This document shows, piece by piece, positions 43,406 through 51,173 of a DNA stretch of 64,000 nt. A model generated the notes under the pieces. The model saw only the letters and a list, made by a program, of their open reading frames with translations, made no database searches and was not told the DNA's origin. A program made the position numbers and the translations under genes. Position 1 is the stretch's first letter; each line of letters opens with the position of its first letter. Origin of the DNA: Sphingomonas soli NBRC 100801 (GTDB taxonomy: Bacteria > Pseudomonadota > Alphaproteobacteria > Sphingomonadales > Sphingomonadaceae); the NCBI RefSeq assembly GCF_001591025.1, contig NZ_BCTZ01000009.1, positions 1-64,000 of the forward strand, in the 5' to 3' direction.

Positions 43406-44722
43406 CTAGATACGGTTGGCGCGCGCGATCGCGCCGAGATGCACGGCGCTCGGCTTCAGCGTGCGTTTGAAGGTCTGGAGATCGACCGCGACCAGACCGA
43501 AATGCACACCATAACCGGAGGTCCACTCGAAATTGTCGAGCAGGGACCAATAGAGATAGGAATGCACGGGGATGCCTTCGTCTAGGCAGGCGCGCACGCC
43601 ATCAAGCGCCTGATCGATAAAAGCGATGCGACGCGCATCGTCATCGGTCGCGATGCCGCTTTCGGTAACGTAGATCGGCTTGCCAACGGCCTTGTGCGCC
43701 CAGCGGATCGTGTTCGCCAGCGCCTGGGGATAGAATTCATAGCCCGCGGCCGTCATCTCCGCACCCGCTGGCGGCGCCACCAGGCCGTTCTGATCGAATA
43801 TGAACCGCGTATAGGTCTGGACGCCGAAGAAGTCGGCATGGCTGCGGGCCACATCGACCCAGCCGCCATAGAGCCGCTCACGATAATGCTCGACGAGCTT
43901 GGGATCGTCGGACTGGATATCCTGCGTGGTGAGCGTGATACCGACCGGCAAGGACGGTCGCACCGCCTTGATCGCTTCATAGGCCAGCCGGTGCGCTTCC
44001 TGCATCAGCGGCCCGGCCACTGCCGGATCGGCATAAGCGAGGCGCGAGAATTTGGGGCTGTTGGTGCGGCGTCCCGCTTCCGCCACCGCAGCCTTCACCT
44101 TCGGCAGCGCCTCCGCGAACCCAGGCATCAGATCGACGAGCAAGCGTATATTGGCTTCGTTGAACGTCGTGACCATGTGCATCAGCCCGCCCAGCCGCTC
44201 CACGACCTTGCGGCAGTAACGGGCGAAAAGCTGCGGCGAATCCGCCACCTCGAAACCGCCCCGCTGCGCGAACCAGAGCGGCGTGGTGAAATGGTTGAGC
44301 GTCACGATCGGGCGGAGGCCGTGCGCGCGGCAACGCTCCAGCATCCGCGCGTAATGATCGAGCTCGGCGTTCGAGAAATGGCCCTCGCTCGGCTCGATCC
44401 GCGCCCATTCCACGCCGAGCCGGTAGCTGTTCAGCCCCAGCTTCGCGGCGATCGCGAAATCTTCCTCATAGCGATGATAGCTGTCGGTCGCGTCACCCGA
44501 GCGATCCTTGAACATGCTCGGCTGGATATTCTCCATCAGCCAGGCGTCGCTGTTGGTGTTGTTGCCTTCGCTTTGATGCGCGGAGATCGCCGTGCCCCAC
44601 AGGAAGCCGGGAGGCACGGCGCGCTTGCGACCGGAAGCCTGCGCCGCGGCAGGCGCGGCAATGCCCAGTGCGGCGGCGGTCGCGATCAGCTCGCGCCGCC
44701 CCAGCCTGGCAGCGTCTTTCAC
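43406..44722 (-). CDS. GH1 beta-glucosidase-like enzyme, exported
   Basis: This 438-residue enzyme has a Tat-like signal (LGRRELIATAAALGIAAPAAAQ). GH1 motifs are FLWGTAISAHQSEG at the N-terminus, acid/base Glu189 in TFNEAN (usually TFNEP) and nucleophile Glu354 in YVTESG (usually ITENG), followed by YLYWSLLDNFEW. These deviations place it in a divergent GH1 branch. The GTG start at 44722 overlaps the stop of the SDR gene upstream, so they are translated together. Hydrolysis of a beta-glucoside of a non-sugar aglycone is plausible because of the SDR, TetR and acyl-ligase neighbours. Confidence 0.88.
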   Translation of the reverse strand: MKDAARLGRRELIATAAALGIAAPAAAQASGRKRAVPPGFLWGTAISAHQSEGNNTNSDAWLMENIQPSMFKDRSGDATDSYHRYEEDFAIAAKLGLNSYRLGVEWARIEPSEGHFSNAELDHYARMLERCRAHGLRPIVTLNHFTTPLWFAQRGGFEVADSPQLFARYCRKVVERLGGLMHMVTTFNEANIRLLVDLMPGFAEALPKVKAAVAEAGRRTNSPKFSRLAYADPAVAGPLMQEAHRLAYEAIKAVRPSLPVGITLTTQDIQSDDPKLVEHYRERLYGGWVDVARSHADFFGVQTYTRFIFDQNGLVAPPAGAEMTAAGYEFYPQALANTIRWAHKAVGKPIYVTESGIATDDDARRIAFIDQALDGVRACLDEGIPVHSYLYWSLLDNFEWTSGYGVHFGLVAVDLQTFKRTLKPSAVHLGAIARANRI

Positions 44723-45612
44723 CGGGCGACCGCCGCAACCGGCGCGGTCATACCCGCCTTGGCCAGTTCGCGCTCGGCCTGGGTAAAGCCGTAAGCCGGC
44801 ACGATCTCTCCCTCGCGATCGGAGACGATGCTCCAGTTTGCGACGACCTGTTCGCCGGCATCCTCCGCACCGCCGGCAAAATAGCCGTCGGTAAGCGTGA
44901 TGCTGGCGGTCGCGAAATTGCCGGCCCCGGCGCACATGATCGCACGCGACGGCGCATCCTCACCCACCAGCGCGAGCAGGCCCGGGCTGACCAGCGAAGG
45001 ATCGAGCGCACGCAGGCTCTCGTCCGCCAGCACGCCGTGCGTCATCTGGGTCGCCGCAGTGGGCGCGAGGCAGTTGACGCGGATATTATATTTCTCTCCT
45101 TCGATCGCGAGCGTCTGCATCAGGCCAACCAGTGCCATCTTCGCCGCGCCATAATTGGCCTGCCCGAAATTGCCGTACAGTCCGGAGGACGAGGTTGTCA
45201 TCACGATGCGGCCATAACCCTGAGCGCGCATCACCTCCCACCCGGCCTTGCTGCAAATCGCCGCACCCATCAGGTGAACATCCACGACGAGGCGGAAATC
45301 GTCCATAGTCATCTTGGCGAACGATTTGTCGCGCAGGATGCCGGCATTGTTCACGAGAATGTCGATCCGGCCCCAGGCCGAGAGCGTCTGCTCGACCATC
45401 GCGGCCACACCGGCCTCGTCGGTCACCGACGCGGCGATCGCCAGCGCTTCACCGCCTGCGGCCACGATTTCCGCAGCAACGGCATTGGCATTATCCTGCG
45501 ACAGATCGTTGACGACGACCTTGGCACCCTTGCGCGCAAGGTACAGCGCATGGGCCCTGCCCAAGCCCCCACCCGAACCCGTCACGATCGCTACGCGGCC
45601 AGACAAGGACAT
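44719..45612 (-). CDS. SDR-family dehydrogenase, HSD17B4/(3R)-hydroxyacyl-CoA type
   Basis: This 297-residue protein has the cofactor motif TGSGGGLGRAHA (11-22) and the catalytic segment with Ser 141-143, Tyr154 and Lys158. The GRAHA and NDLSQDNA segments and the C-terminal extension past the Rossmann core resemble the dehydrogenase part of peroxisomal multifunctional enzyme 2. This points to a 3-hydroxyacyl-CoA or steroid-like substrate. ATG 45612 has GGGAGA upstream, while a GTG one codon earlier is less likely. It is co-transcribed with GH1. Confidence 0.85.
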   Translation of the reverse strand: MSLSGRVAIVTGSGGGLGRAHALYLARKGAKVVVNDLSQDNANAVAAEIVAAGGEALAIAASVTDEAGVAAMVEQTLSAWGRIDILVNNAGILRDKSFAKMTMDDFRLVVDVHLMGAAICSKAGWEVMRAQGYGRIVMTTSSSGLYGNFGQANYGAAKMALVGLMQTLAIEGEKYNIRVNCLAPTAATQMTHGVLADESLRALDPSLVSPGLLALVGEDAPSRAIMCAGAGNFATASITLTDGYFAGGAEDAGEQVVANWSIVSDREGEIVPAYGFTQAERELAKAGMTAPVAAVAR

Positions 45613-45658
45613 CACATTCTCCCAAGATTAACGAGCGGACGGGTTAGCGCCGCTTTCG

Positions 45659-45680
45659 TTCACTATCAAGATAGCGAGTG
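45659..45680. promoter_or_regulatory. Dyad upstream of SDR-GH1, possible TetR site
   Basis: TTCACTATCAAGATAGCGAG contains CTATC-AA-GATAG. Its TCACTATCA also occurs, in reverse complement, in the TetR-MFS divergent region (46461-46478). Confidence 0.45.
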
Positions 45681-45718
45681 TCTTGGTGCGGGACGGTGAC
45701 GGTGAGAGTGTGGGTTCG

Positions 45719-46402
45719 CTATTCCCGCTCTGATTGAGGCTTGCAGATTTCGCGGAAGCCCGCCGCCATGAACCGGGCCATATGCTCCTTCACCGCAGCG
45801 AAATCGTCCGAATGGCACAGGCCGCCCGAAAGCTTGTCGATGCGGCCGGTGCGGGCAAGCGTCAGCACGAGCGCCCCGGTGGTGAAGTGATAGCCCCAGA
45901 AAATATCCTGTTCCGAGCAATCGGGCAGAGCAGCCTTGAGCAGGCCGATCAGGCGCAGCACGACGGGATCGAAATGCTCGTCCATCAGCTCCGCACCCCA
46001 TTCGGGCGTGTTGGCGACCTGCGCGCTCAGCCGCGCATAATTCTTCCAGCCCTCGCCACCCTCGATATAGGTATCGAGATCGGTGTCGAGAAAGGCGTGC
46101 AGCGCCCCTTCGACCGTCACCTTGCCGCCAACCGAGGCTTCATATGCGTCGAGCGCCTGCATTCGCCGCCCGCTGGTCACTTCGGCCCGCCGCGCGAACA
46201 CCGCGTCGAACAGCGCCTTCTTGTCGGTGAAATAGTAATTGAGCAAAGTGTGATGGACGCCCACCTGCTTGGCGACGTCCTTCAACGTCACGCCATACAG
46301 CCCGTGCTGCGAGAACAGTTCCTCCGCAGCATCGAGGATAAGCTCCATCGTCTCGGCGCGTCGCTCGGCTTTCCGGCGGACAGGTTTGGGTTTCGTTGTC
46401 AC
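45719..46402 (-). CDS. TetR-family transcriptional regulator
   Basis: This protein of about 227 residues has a typical TetR helix-turn-helix (LILDAAEELFSQHGLYGVTL, then VAKQVGVHHTLLNYYF) and a C-terminal effector domain. GTG 46402 is chosen because GGAGGAAGG lies 8 bp upstream. An ATG at 46456 would add an unrelated 18-residue tail. It is divergent from the MFS-esterase operon and probably represses it. The inducer is unknown and may be the aglycone or acyl-CoA handled by the cluster. Confidence 0.88.
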   Translation of the reverse strand: MTTKPKPVRRKAERRAETMELILDAAEELFSQHGLYGVTLKDVAKQVGVHHTLLNYYFTDKKALFDAVFARRAEVTSGRRMQALDAYEASVGGKVTVEGALHAFLDTDLDTYIEGGEGWKNYARLSAQVANTPEWGAELMDEHFDPVVLRLIGLLKAALPDCSEQDIFWGYHFTTGALVLTLARTGRIDKLSGGLCHSDDFAAVKEHMARFMAAGFREICKPQSERE

Positions 46403-46448
46403 ACTGCGTCCTTCCTCCGTGTGACAGCCCAACGTCAAGCCCGATACG

Positions 46449-46502
46449 ATATTCACACACGTGATAGTGATATTGACAGCCCCGCCGGCTAGCCCGCATT
46501 AT
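46449..46502 (+). promoter_or_regulatory. MFS-esterase promoter with TetR-type dyad
   Basis: TTGACA (46473-46478) and CATTAT (46497-46502) with an 18-bp spacer form a good promoter. The preceding ATATTCAC-N10-GTGATAT is an imperfect dyad, and TGATATTGACA recurs upstream of the TonB receptor at 53502-53512. Confidence 0.6.
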
Positions 46503-46539
46503 GCTGGCGAGGCGGAAAACCCGCCATAGGGAGAGATGC

Positions 46540-47826
46540 GTGGATCGTCAGGAAACCGGCAGCAATCGCTGGGTAGTGCTCGTCACGCTCACCATCGTCT
46601 ACGTCATCAATTTCCTCGATCGCCAATTGCTGGGCTTCCTGGCCAAGCCGATCAAGGATTCGCTGCAGATCAGCGACGGGCAGCTCGGGCTGATCGGTGG
46701 CTTCTATTTCGCCTGCTTCTATTGCTTCATCGCGATCCCGATCGGCTGGCTGGCCGACCGTACGAACCGCGTGACCATCCTGTCCCTCGCCTGCGCGATC
46801 TGGAGCGGCGCGACGGCAGCGTGCGGCATGGCGACCACCTATCCCCAGCTTGTCGCGGCGCGCATGGTGGTGGGCTTCGGCGAAGCGGGCGGCGTGCCGC
46901 CTTCCTACGCGATCATCACCGACACCTTCCCGCCGGGTAAGCGCGGCCTGGCGTTCGGCATCTACAATTTCGGTCCCCCTGCCGGCGCGGCGCTGGGCAT
47001 CGCGTTCGGCGGCTGGATCGCCATCGCCTATGGCTGGCGCGAGGCATTCATCACCATCGGGGTGATCGGCCTGGTGGCCGCAGTGCTGGTGCGCATCATC
47101 CTTCGCGATCCGCCGCGCGGCGGGCTCGACGCCAAGCCTGCCAATGCGCCTGCCAATGAAAAGGCACCGTTCTGGGCGACGACCAAGATGTTCTTCACCA
47201 ATCCCGTGCTGCTCCTCGCGGCGCTGGGCAGCGGCGCGACTCAGTTCGTTACCTACGGGCTGGGCAATTTCACCGTGCTGTTCCTGATGGAAAGCAAGGG
47301 CATGCAGCTCAGCGACGTCGCCGTCTGGTACGCGCTGACCGTGCTGGCCGGCATGGGCGGCAGCATGATCGTGTCAGGCTGGGTACTCGACAAGCTCACC
47401 CGGCGGTCGCGGACGGGCTATGCAACGGCGCCGGCGCTCTCGCTTGCCGTCGCCCTGCCCTTCTATATCGCCTTTGTCTGGGCACCGGGCTGGCCGCTGG
47501 CGCTGGCGCTGCTGACCATCGTGATGTTGTTCAACTATGTCTATCTCTCGGCATCGGTGGCGCTGGTGCAGGATGAGGTCGCACCGAACCAGCGTGTGCT
47601 TTCGGGCGCGCTGCTGCTGCTGGTAATGAACTTTATCGGCCTCGGCCTGGGCCCGACCTATGTGGGCGCGGCGAGCGACTGGCTGAAGGCGCATGATTAT
47701 CAGAACACGCTCCAGCTCGCGCTCTATTCTATCGCGCCCTTCTACCTTATCGCCATCCTCCTCTTCCTCTCACTCTCCCGCGTCCTGCGCCGCGAGACCC
47801 GTCCCGTAACCGAGGCTATCGCATGA
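46540..47826 (+). CDS. MFS transporter, spinster-like
   Basis: This 428-residue permease has twelve predicted helices. Its N-terminus, VVLVTLTIVYVINFLDRQ, and the PIGWLADRTNR loop, FGEAGGVPPSYAIITDTFPP and GIYNFGPPAGAALG are typical of spinster-type major-facilitator proteins. GTG 46540 with AGGGAGAGA upstream is chosen. An ATG at 46536 is in another frame. The substrate is unknown. The neighbouring esterase, coupled by ATGA overlap, suggests an ester or its hydrolysis product. Confidence 0.87.
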   Translation: MDRQETGSNRWVVLVTLTIVYVINFLDRQLLGFLAKPIKDSLQISDGQLGLIGGFYFACFYCFIAIPIGWLADRTNRVTILSLACAIWSGATAACGMATTYPQLVAARMVVGFGEAGGVPPSYAIITDTFPPGKRGLAFGIYNFGPPAGAALGIAFGGWIAIAYGWREAFITIGVIGLVAAVLVRIILRDPPRGGLDAKPANAPANEKAPFWATTKMFFTNPVLLLAALGSGATQFVTYGLGNFTVLFLMESKGMQLSDVAVWYALTVLAGMGGSMIVSGWVLDKLTRRSRTGYATAPALSLAVALPFYIAFVWAPGWPLALALLTIVMLFNYVYLSASVALVQDEVAPNQRVLSGALLLLVMNFIGLGLGPTYVGAASDWLKAHDYQNTLQLALYSIAPFYLIAILLFLSLSRVLRRETRPVTEAIA

Positions 47827-49457
47827 TTTCGTTTCGTCGCCTTACGCTTGCCGCCAGCCTGCTCGCGGCAGCTCCCGCTTTCGCCCAGGCGCCGACGGTA
47901 GATGCGCCGGCGGGAAAGGTGAGCGGTCGGCAGGAAGGCGATGTCCGCGTGTTCCAGGGCATTCCCTACGCGCTGCCCCCCGTCGAGAGCCGTCGCTGGC
48001 AGCCGCCGCAGCCCATGCCGAAATGGGAGGGCACCCGTACCGCGACCGAGTTCGGCCCCGCCTGCGTCCAGCCCGAAAGCAAGACGCCGAACATCTATTC
48101 GCCAACCAACCCGCTGCCGCAGAGCGAAGACTGCCTGACGCTCAATATCTGGACGCCCAAGAACCCCAAGGGTGCGCCGGTATTCTTCTGGATCCATGGC
48201 GGCGCGCTGGTATCGGGATCGAGCCGCGAGGCGATGTATGACGGCCGCAAGCTCGCCGAGCGCGGCGCGATCGTCGTGTCGATCAATTACCGGCTCGGCG
48301 TGCTCGGCTGGCTGGCCCATCCGCAGCTCAGCAAGGAAACCGCGCAGAAGGTATCGGGCAATTACGGCCTGCTCGATCAGATCATGGCGCTCTATTGGGT
48401 GCACAATAATATCGCGGCGTTCGGTGGCGATCCGAAGAATGTGACGATCGCGGGCGAGTCTGCGGGCGCGCTCAGCGTGATGTATCTGCTGACCTCGCCC
48501 ATCGCGAAGGGCCTGTTCCACAAGGCGATCGCGCAAAGCGCCTATATGCTGCCGATGCCCGACCAGAAGAAGCAGGTCTATGGCCTGCCGGGCGGAGAGA
48601 CCGTCGGCCAGATGCTCCAGGCGGGCCTGCAGATGCCGGATATCGGGGCGATGCGCGGCATGAACGCCACGGAACTGACCAACAAGGCGGCGGCGCTGGG
48701 CTTCGGCCCATGGGGCGTGGTCGATGGCTTTGCCTTGCCCGAACAGATGGTATCGGCTTTCGACGGCGGACGTCAGGCCAAGGTGCCGATTCTCACCGGC
48801 TTCAATCAGGGCGAGATCCGCTCGTTGCTGATGCTCGCGGCCAAGGCACCGGGCGACGCGGCGGCATATGAGAAGGAAGTGCGCGAACGCTATGGCGAGC
48901 TCGCGGACGCCTATCTCAAGCTCTATCCGGCCAGCGATTACAAGGAAGCCATCCTCGCGAATACGCGCGATGCGCTCTACGGCTGGACCACGGAGCGGAT
49001 GGCGCGCCGGCAGACGGCGGCGGGCCAGAAGGCCTATGTCTATCTGTTCGATCACGGCTATCCCGCGATGGACGAGAAGAACCTTCACGCCTTCCACGCG
49101 AGCGAGCTTCCCTATGTCTTCGGCACGTTCGACCGCGTCGGGCCGCTCTGGCCGAAAATCCCGGAAACGCCCGCAGAGCATGCGCTTTCCGATGCGATGA
49201 TCGGCTATTGGACGAGCTTCGCCGCCACGGGCGCGCCCAAGGCCGAAGGCGCTCCCGATTGGCCCGCATTCGGCACGTCACGCGCGTATATCCGCTTCGC
49301 CGGCACGCCCCGCCCGGAGAGCGGGCTGCTGCCGGGCATGTTCGAGCTGCACGAAAGCGTGATGTGCCGCCGCAAGGCGACGGGCACGATCCCGTGGATG
49401 TGGAATTCGAGCGTCGCTTCGCCGAAATTGCCCGCCAAGGCCGCGGGCTGCGACTGA
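47823..49457 (+). CDS. Secreted carboxylesterase type B
   Basis: This 544-residue alpha/beta hydrolase has a signal peptide (cleaved after AQA, residue 23), the oxyanion HGG at 125-127 and nucleophile Ser213 in GESAG. The SEDCLTLNIWTP motif is the classic type-B signature. A conserved AFHASELPYVFGT segment contains the catalytic histidine region. It should hydrolyse carboxylic esters in the periplasm. Its ATG overlaps the MFS stop. Natural feruloyl or acetyl-xylan esters are possible substrates but not shown by sequence. Confidence 0.9.
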   Translation: MISFRRLTLAASLLAAAPAFAQAPTVDAPAGKVSGRQEGDVRVFQGIPYALPPVESRRWQPPQPMPKWEGTRTATEFGPACVQPESKTPNIYSPTNPLPQSEDCLTLNIWTPKNPKGAPVFFWIHGGALVSGSSREAMYDGRKLAERGAIVVSINYRLGVLGWLAHPQLSKETAQKVSGNYGLLDQIMALYWVHNNIAAFGGDPKNVTIAGESAGALSVMYLLTSPIAKGLFHKAIAQSAYMLPMPDQKKQVYGLPGGETVGQMLQAGLQMPDIGAMRGMNATELTNKAAALGFGPWGVVDGFALPEQMVSAFDGGRQAKVPILTGFNQGEIRSLLMLAAKAPGDAAAYEKEVRERYGELADAYLKLYPASDYKEAILANTRDALYGWTTERMARRQTAAGQKAYVYLFDHGYPAMDEKNLHAFHASELPYVFGTFDRVGPLWPKIPETPAEHALSDAMIGYWTSFAATGAPKAEGAPDWPAFGTSRAYIRFAGTPRPESGLLPGMFELHESVMCRRKATGTIPWMWNSSVASPKLPAKAAGCD

Positions 49458-49467
49458 CATGACTTAT

Positions 49468-49490
49468 CCTCCCTCGCCGCGCGAGGGAGG
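49468..49490. terminator. Hairpin between convergent esterase and ligase genes
   Basis: CCTCCCTCGC and GCGAGGGAGG form a perfect 10-bp stem with a 3-nt loop, immediately between two convergent stops. It lacks a T-run and resembles the CCTCCC-type outer arms of the palindrome at 16311. Confidence 0.6.
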
Positions 49491-49493
49491 AAG

Positions 49494-51092
49494 TTAGGCC
49501 GCTGCGGTCTCGCCGCTCAGCCGGCCCGCCGCATAGTCCGCGCGCAGCCGCATCTTGTCGATCTTGCCCGACGCCGCCAGCGGCATTGCGGGAATCTCGA
49601 TCACCTGGCTGGGGATCCACCAATCGGCGATCTTGCCGCGCAGCATCGCGAGCAAAGCCTGCGGATTCTGCTCACCCTCGGTCTCCACGATAAGCACGGG
49701 ACGTTCGCCCCATTTCTCGTCGTGGCGACCGATCACCGCAACGTGGCGCACCGCCGGATGGGTACCGATCACCGCTTCGATCTCGGTCGGGTTGATCCAT
49801 TCGCCGCCCGATTTGATCAGGTCCTTCGAACGGCCGCAGATCGTGAGATTTCCGGCGTGGTCGATCATCGCAAGATCGCCCGTGTCAAAATAGCCCTCGG
49901 CGTCGAGCGCGCTTGTCTCGGCCCGGTAATAGCGCTCGATCACGCTATGCCCCTTGACCTTCAGATGGCCGAGGATGCCGCGCTGGGGCGTCAGCGTATT
50001 GCCCTCCGCATCGGTCAGCTTTAGGTCCAGACCCATCGGCGGGCGCCCCGAAGCGCGCGCGGCATCGCTGCCGCTGCCCGCCGGGGCGATCGTTCCCACC
50101 GGCGACAATTCGGTCATGCCCCAGCTCGTCTGCACCTCTGCACCAAGCCGGTCTTCAAGGCGGCGCAGCAGAGCATCAGGGCAGCTCGAACCGCCGATCA
50201 GCACGCGCGCCAGTGCGGGAAGATCGCCGCCTTCATTGTCGAGATGGTCGACCAGCCCAAGCCAGACAGTCTGCACGCCCACTGCAATGGTCACGCCCTC
50301 GTCACGCATGATGCGCGCCAGGCTGGCGCCGTCCAGGAAGCGCCCCGGCAGCACGAGCCTCGCCCCCGCGGCCGGCGCGGCAAAGGGCAGGCCCCAGCCA
50401 TTGGCGTGGAACATCGGCACGGCGAGCATCAGCACGTCGCGGCAGGTGAGCCCCGTCGCATCGGCCTGAAGCGCGCGCACCGTGTGGAGATAATTAGAGC
50501 GGTGGGTATAGACCACGCCCTTGGGAGCGCCGGTCGTGCCCGAAGTGTAGCAAAGCCCTGCGGGCAAATTCTCGTCAAAGCTGCCCCAGGCAGCCGGAGC
50601 GCCATGCGCTTCCAGCAGCGCCTCGTATCCGGTGACCGGCACCGCGCCCGCGGGCTTCAGGTCCGCATCCCCCACGGCATCCATCACGATGATATGCTCG
50701 ATCGCCGGGCAGAGCGGCGCGACTTCGCGGGCGAGCGGCATCAGGTCTGCGGCAACCGCCAGCACCCGGTTTCCTGCTTCATTGACCATCGCCGCGAGAT
50801 GGGCTGCGGTCAGGCGCGGATTGAGCGTGTGGCAGACCAGCCCCATGCCCATCGACGCATAATAGATTTCAAGATGATGGCGCGTGTTCCACGCCAGCGT
50901 ACCGACGCGATCGCCGGTTTCCAGCCCCAGAGCGGCCAGCGCGCCGGACATCAGGTTGGCGCGATCGCGAAGCTGCGAATAGGTAAACCGCGCGCGCACG
51001 CTACCGGCATCCGCCTCGACGATCTCACGGTCTCCAAACCACTTCGCGGCGTGATCGAGAAACTTGTCTATGGTCAGGCCGTATGGCTGCAT
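49494..51092 (-). CDS. AMP-dependent acyl-CoA ligase
   Basis: This 532-residue member of the acyl-adenylate-forming family has an AMP-binding loop YTSGTTGAPKG at 182-192, the SWGMTELSP A5 motif, YFDTGDLAMID, and the C-terminal KSGGEWINPTE and SGKIDK (catalytic lysine) motifs. It activates a carboxylic acid to its CoA thioester. It resembles medium- or long-chain fatty acid ligases more than aromatic ones, but substrate assignment is uncertain. ATG 51092 has GAAGG upstream. It lies downstream of the TonB receptor on the same strand, past that gene's terminator. Confidence 0.9.
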   Translation of the reverse strand: MQPYGLTIDKFLDHAAKWFGDREIVEADAGSVRARFTYSQLRDRANLMSGALAALGLETGDRVGTLAWNTRHHLEIYYASMGMGLVCHTLNPRLTAAHLAAMVNEAGNRVLAVAADLMPLAREVAPLCPAIEHIIVMDAVGDADLKPAGAVPVTGYEALLEAHGAPAAWGSFDENLPAGLCYTSGTTGAPKGVVYTHRSNYLHTVRALQADATGLTCRDVLMLAVPMFHANGWGLPFAAPAAGARLVLPGRFLDGASLARIMRDEGVTIAVGVQTVWLGLVDHLDNEGGDLPALARVLIGGSSCPDALLRRLEDRLGAEVQTSWGMTELSPVGTIAPAGSGSDAARASGRPPMGLDLKLTDAEGNTLTPQRGILGHLKVKGHSVIERYYRAETSALDAEGYFDTGDLAMIDHAGNLTICGRSKDLIKSGGEWINPTEIEAVIGTHPAVRHVAVIGRHDEKWGERPVLIVETEGEQNPQALLAMLRGKIADWWIPSQVIEIPAMPLAASGKIDKMRLRADYAAGRLSGETAAA

Positions 51093-51119
51093 GGGACCTT
51101 CAAGCTGCACGGAAAGCGG

Positions 51120-51161
51120 AAAAAAGGACGGCCGCCGCCCAGAGAGTTGGACGACGGCCGT
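51120..51161 (-). terminator. Rho-independent terminator of the second TonB receptor
   Basis: On the minus strand ACGGCCGTCGTCC and GGGCGGCGGCCGT form a 13-bp stem with an 8-nt loop, and a run of T follows. It begins 12 bp after the receptor stop. Confidence 0.85.
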
Positions 51162-51173
51162 TCATAGGGTGGG

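Noticed and set aside
45642..45655. A possible XylR site before the SDR-GH1 operon (GGTTAGCGCCGCTT)
   Set aside because: Only the left half-site matches. The right half is unrelated, so it is not counted in the regulon.
46501..46540. ATG 46501 as start of the MFS gene
   Set aside because: It coincides with the predicted -10/start-point region and adds a non-conserved tail. GTG 46540 has a good ribosome-binding site.
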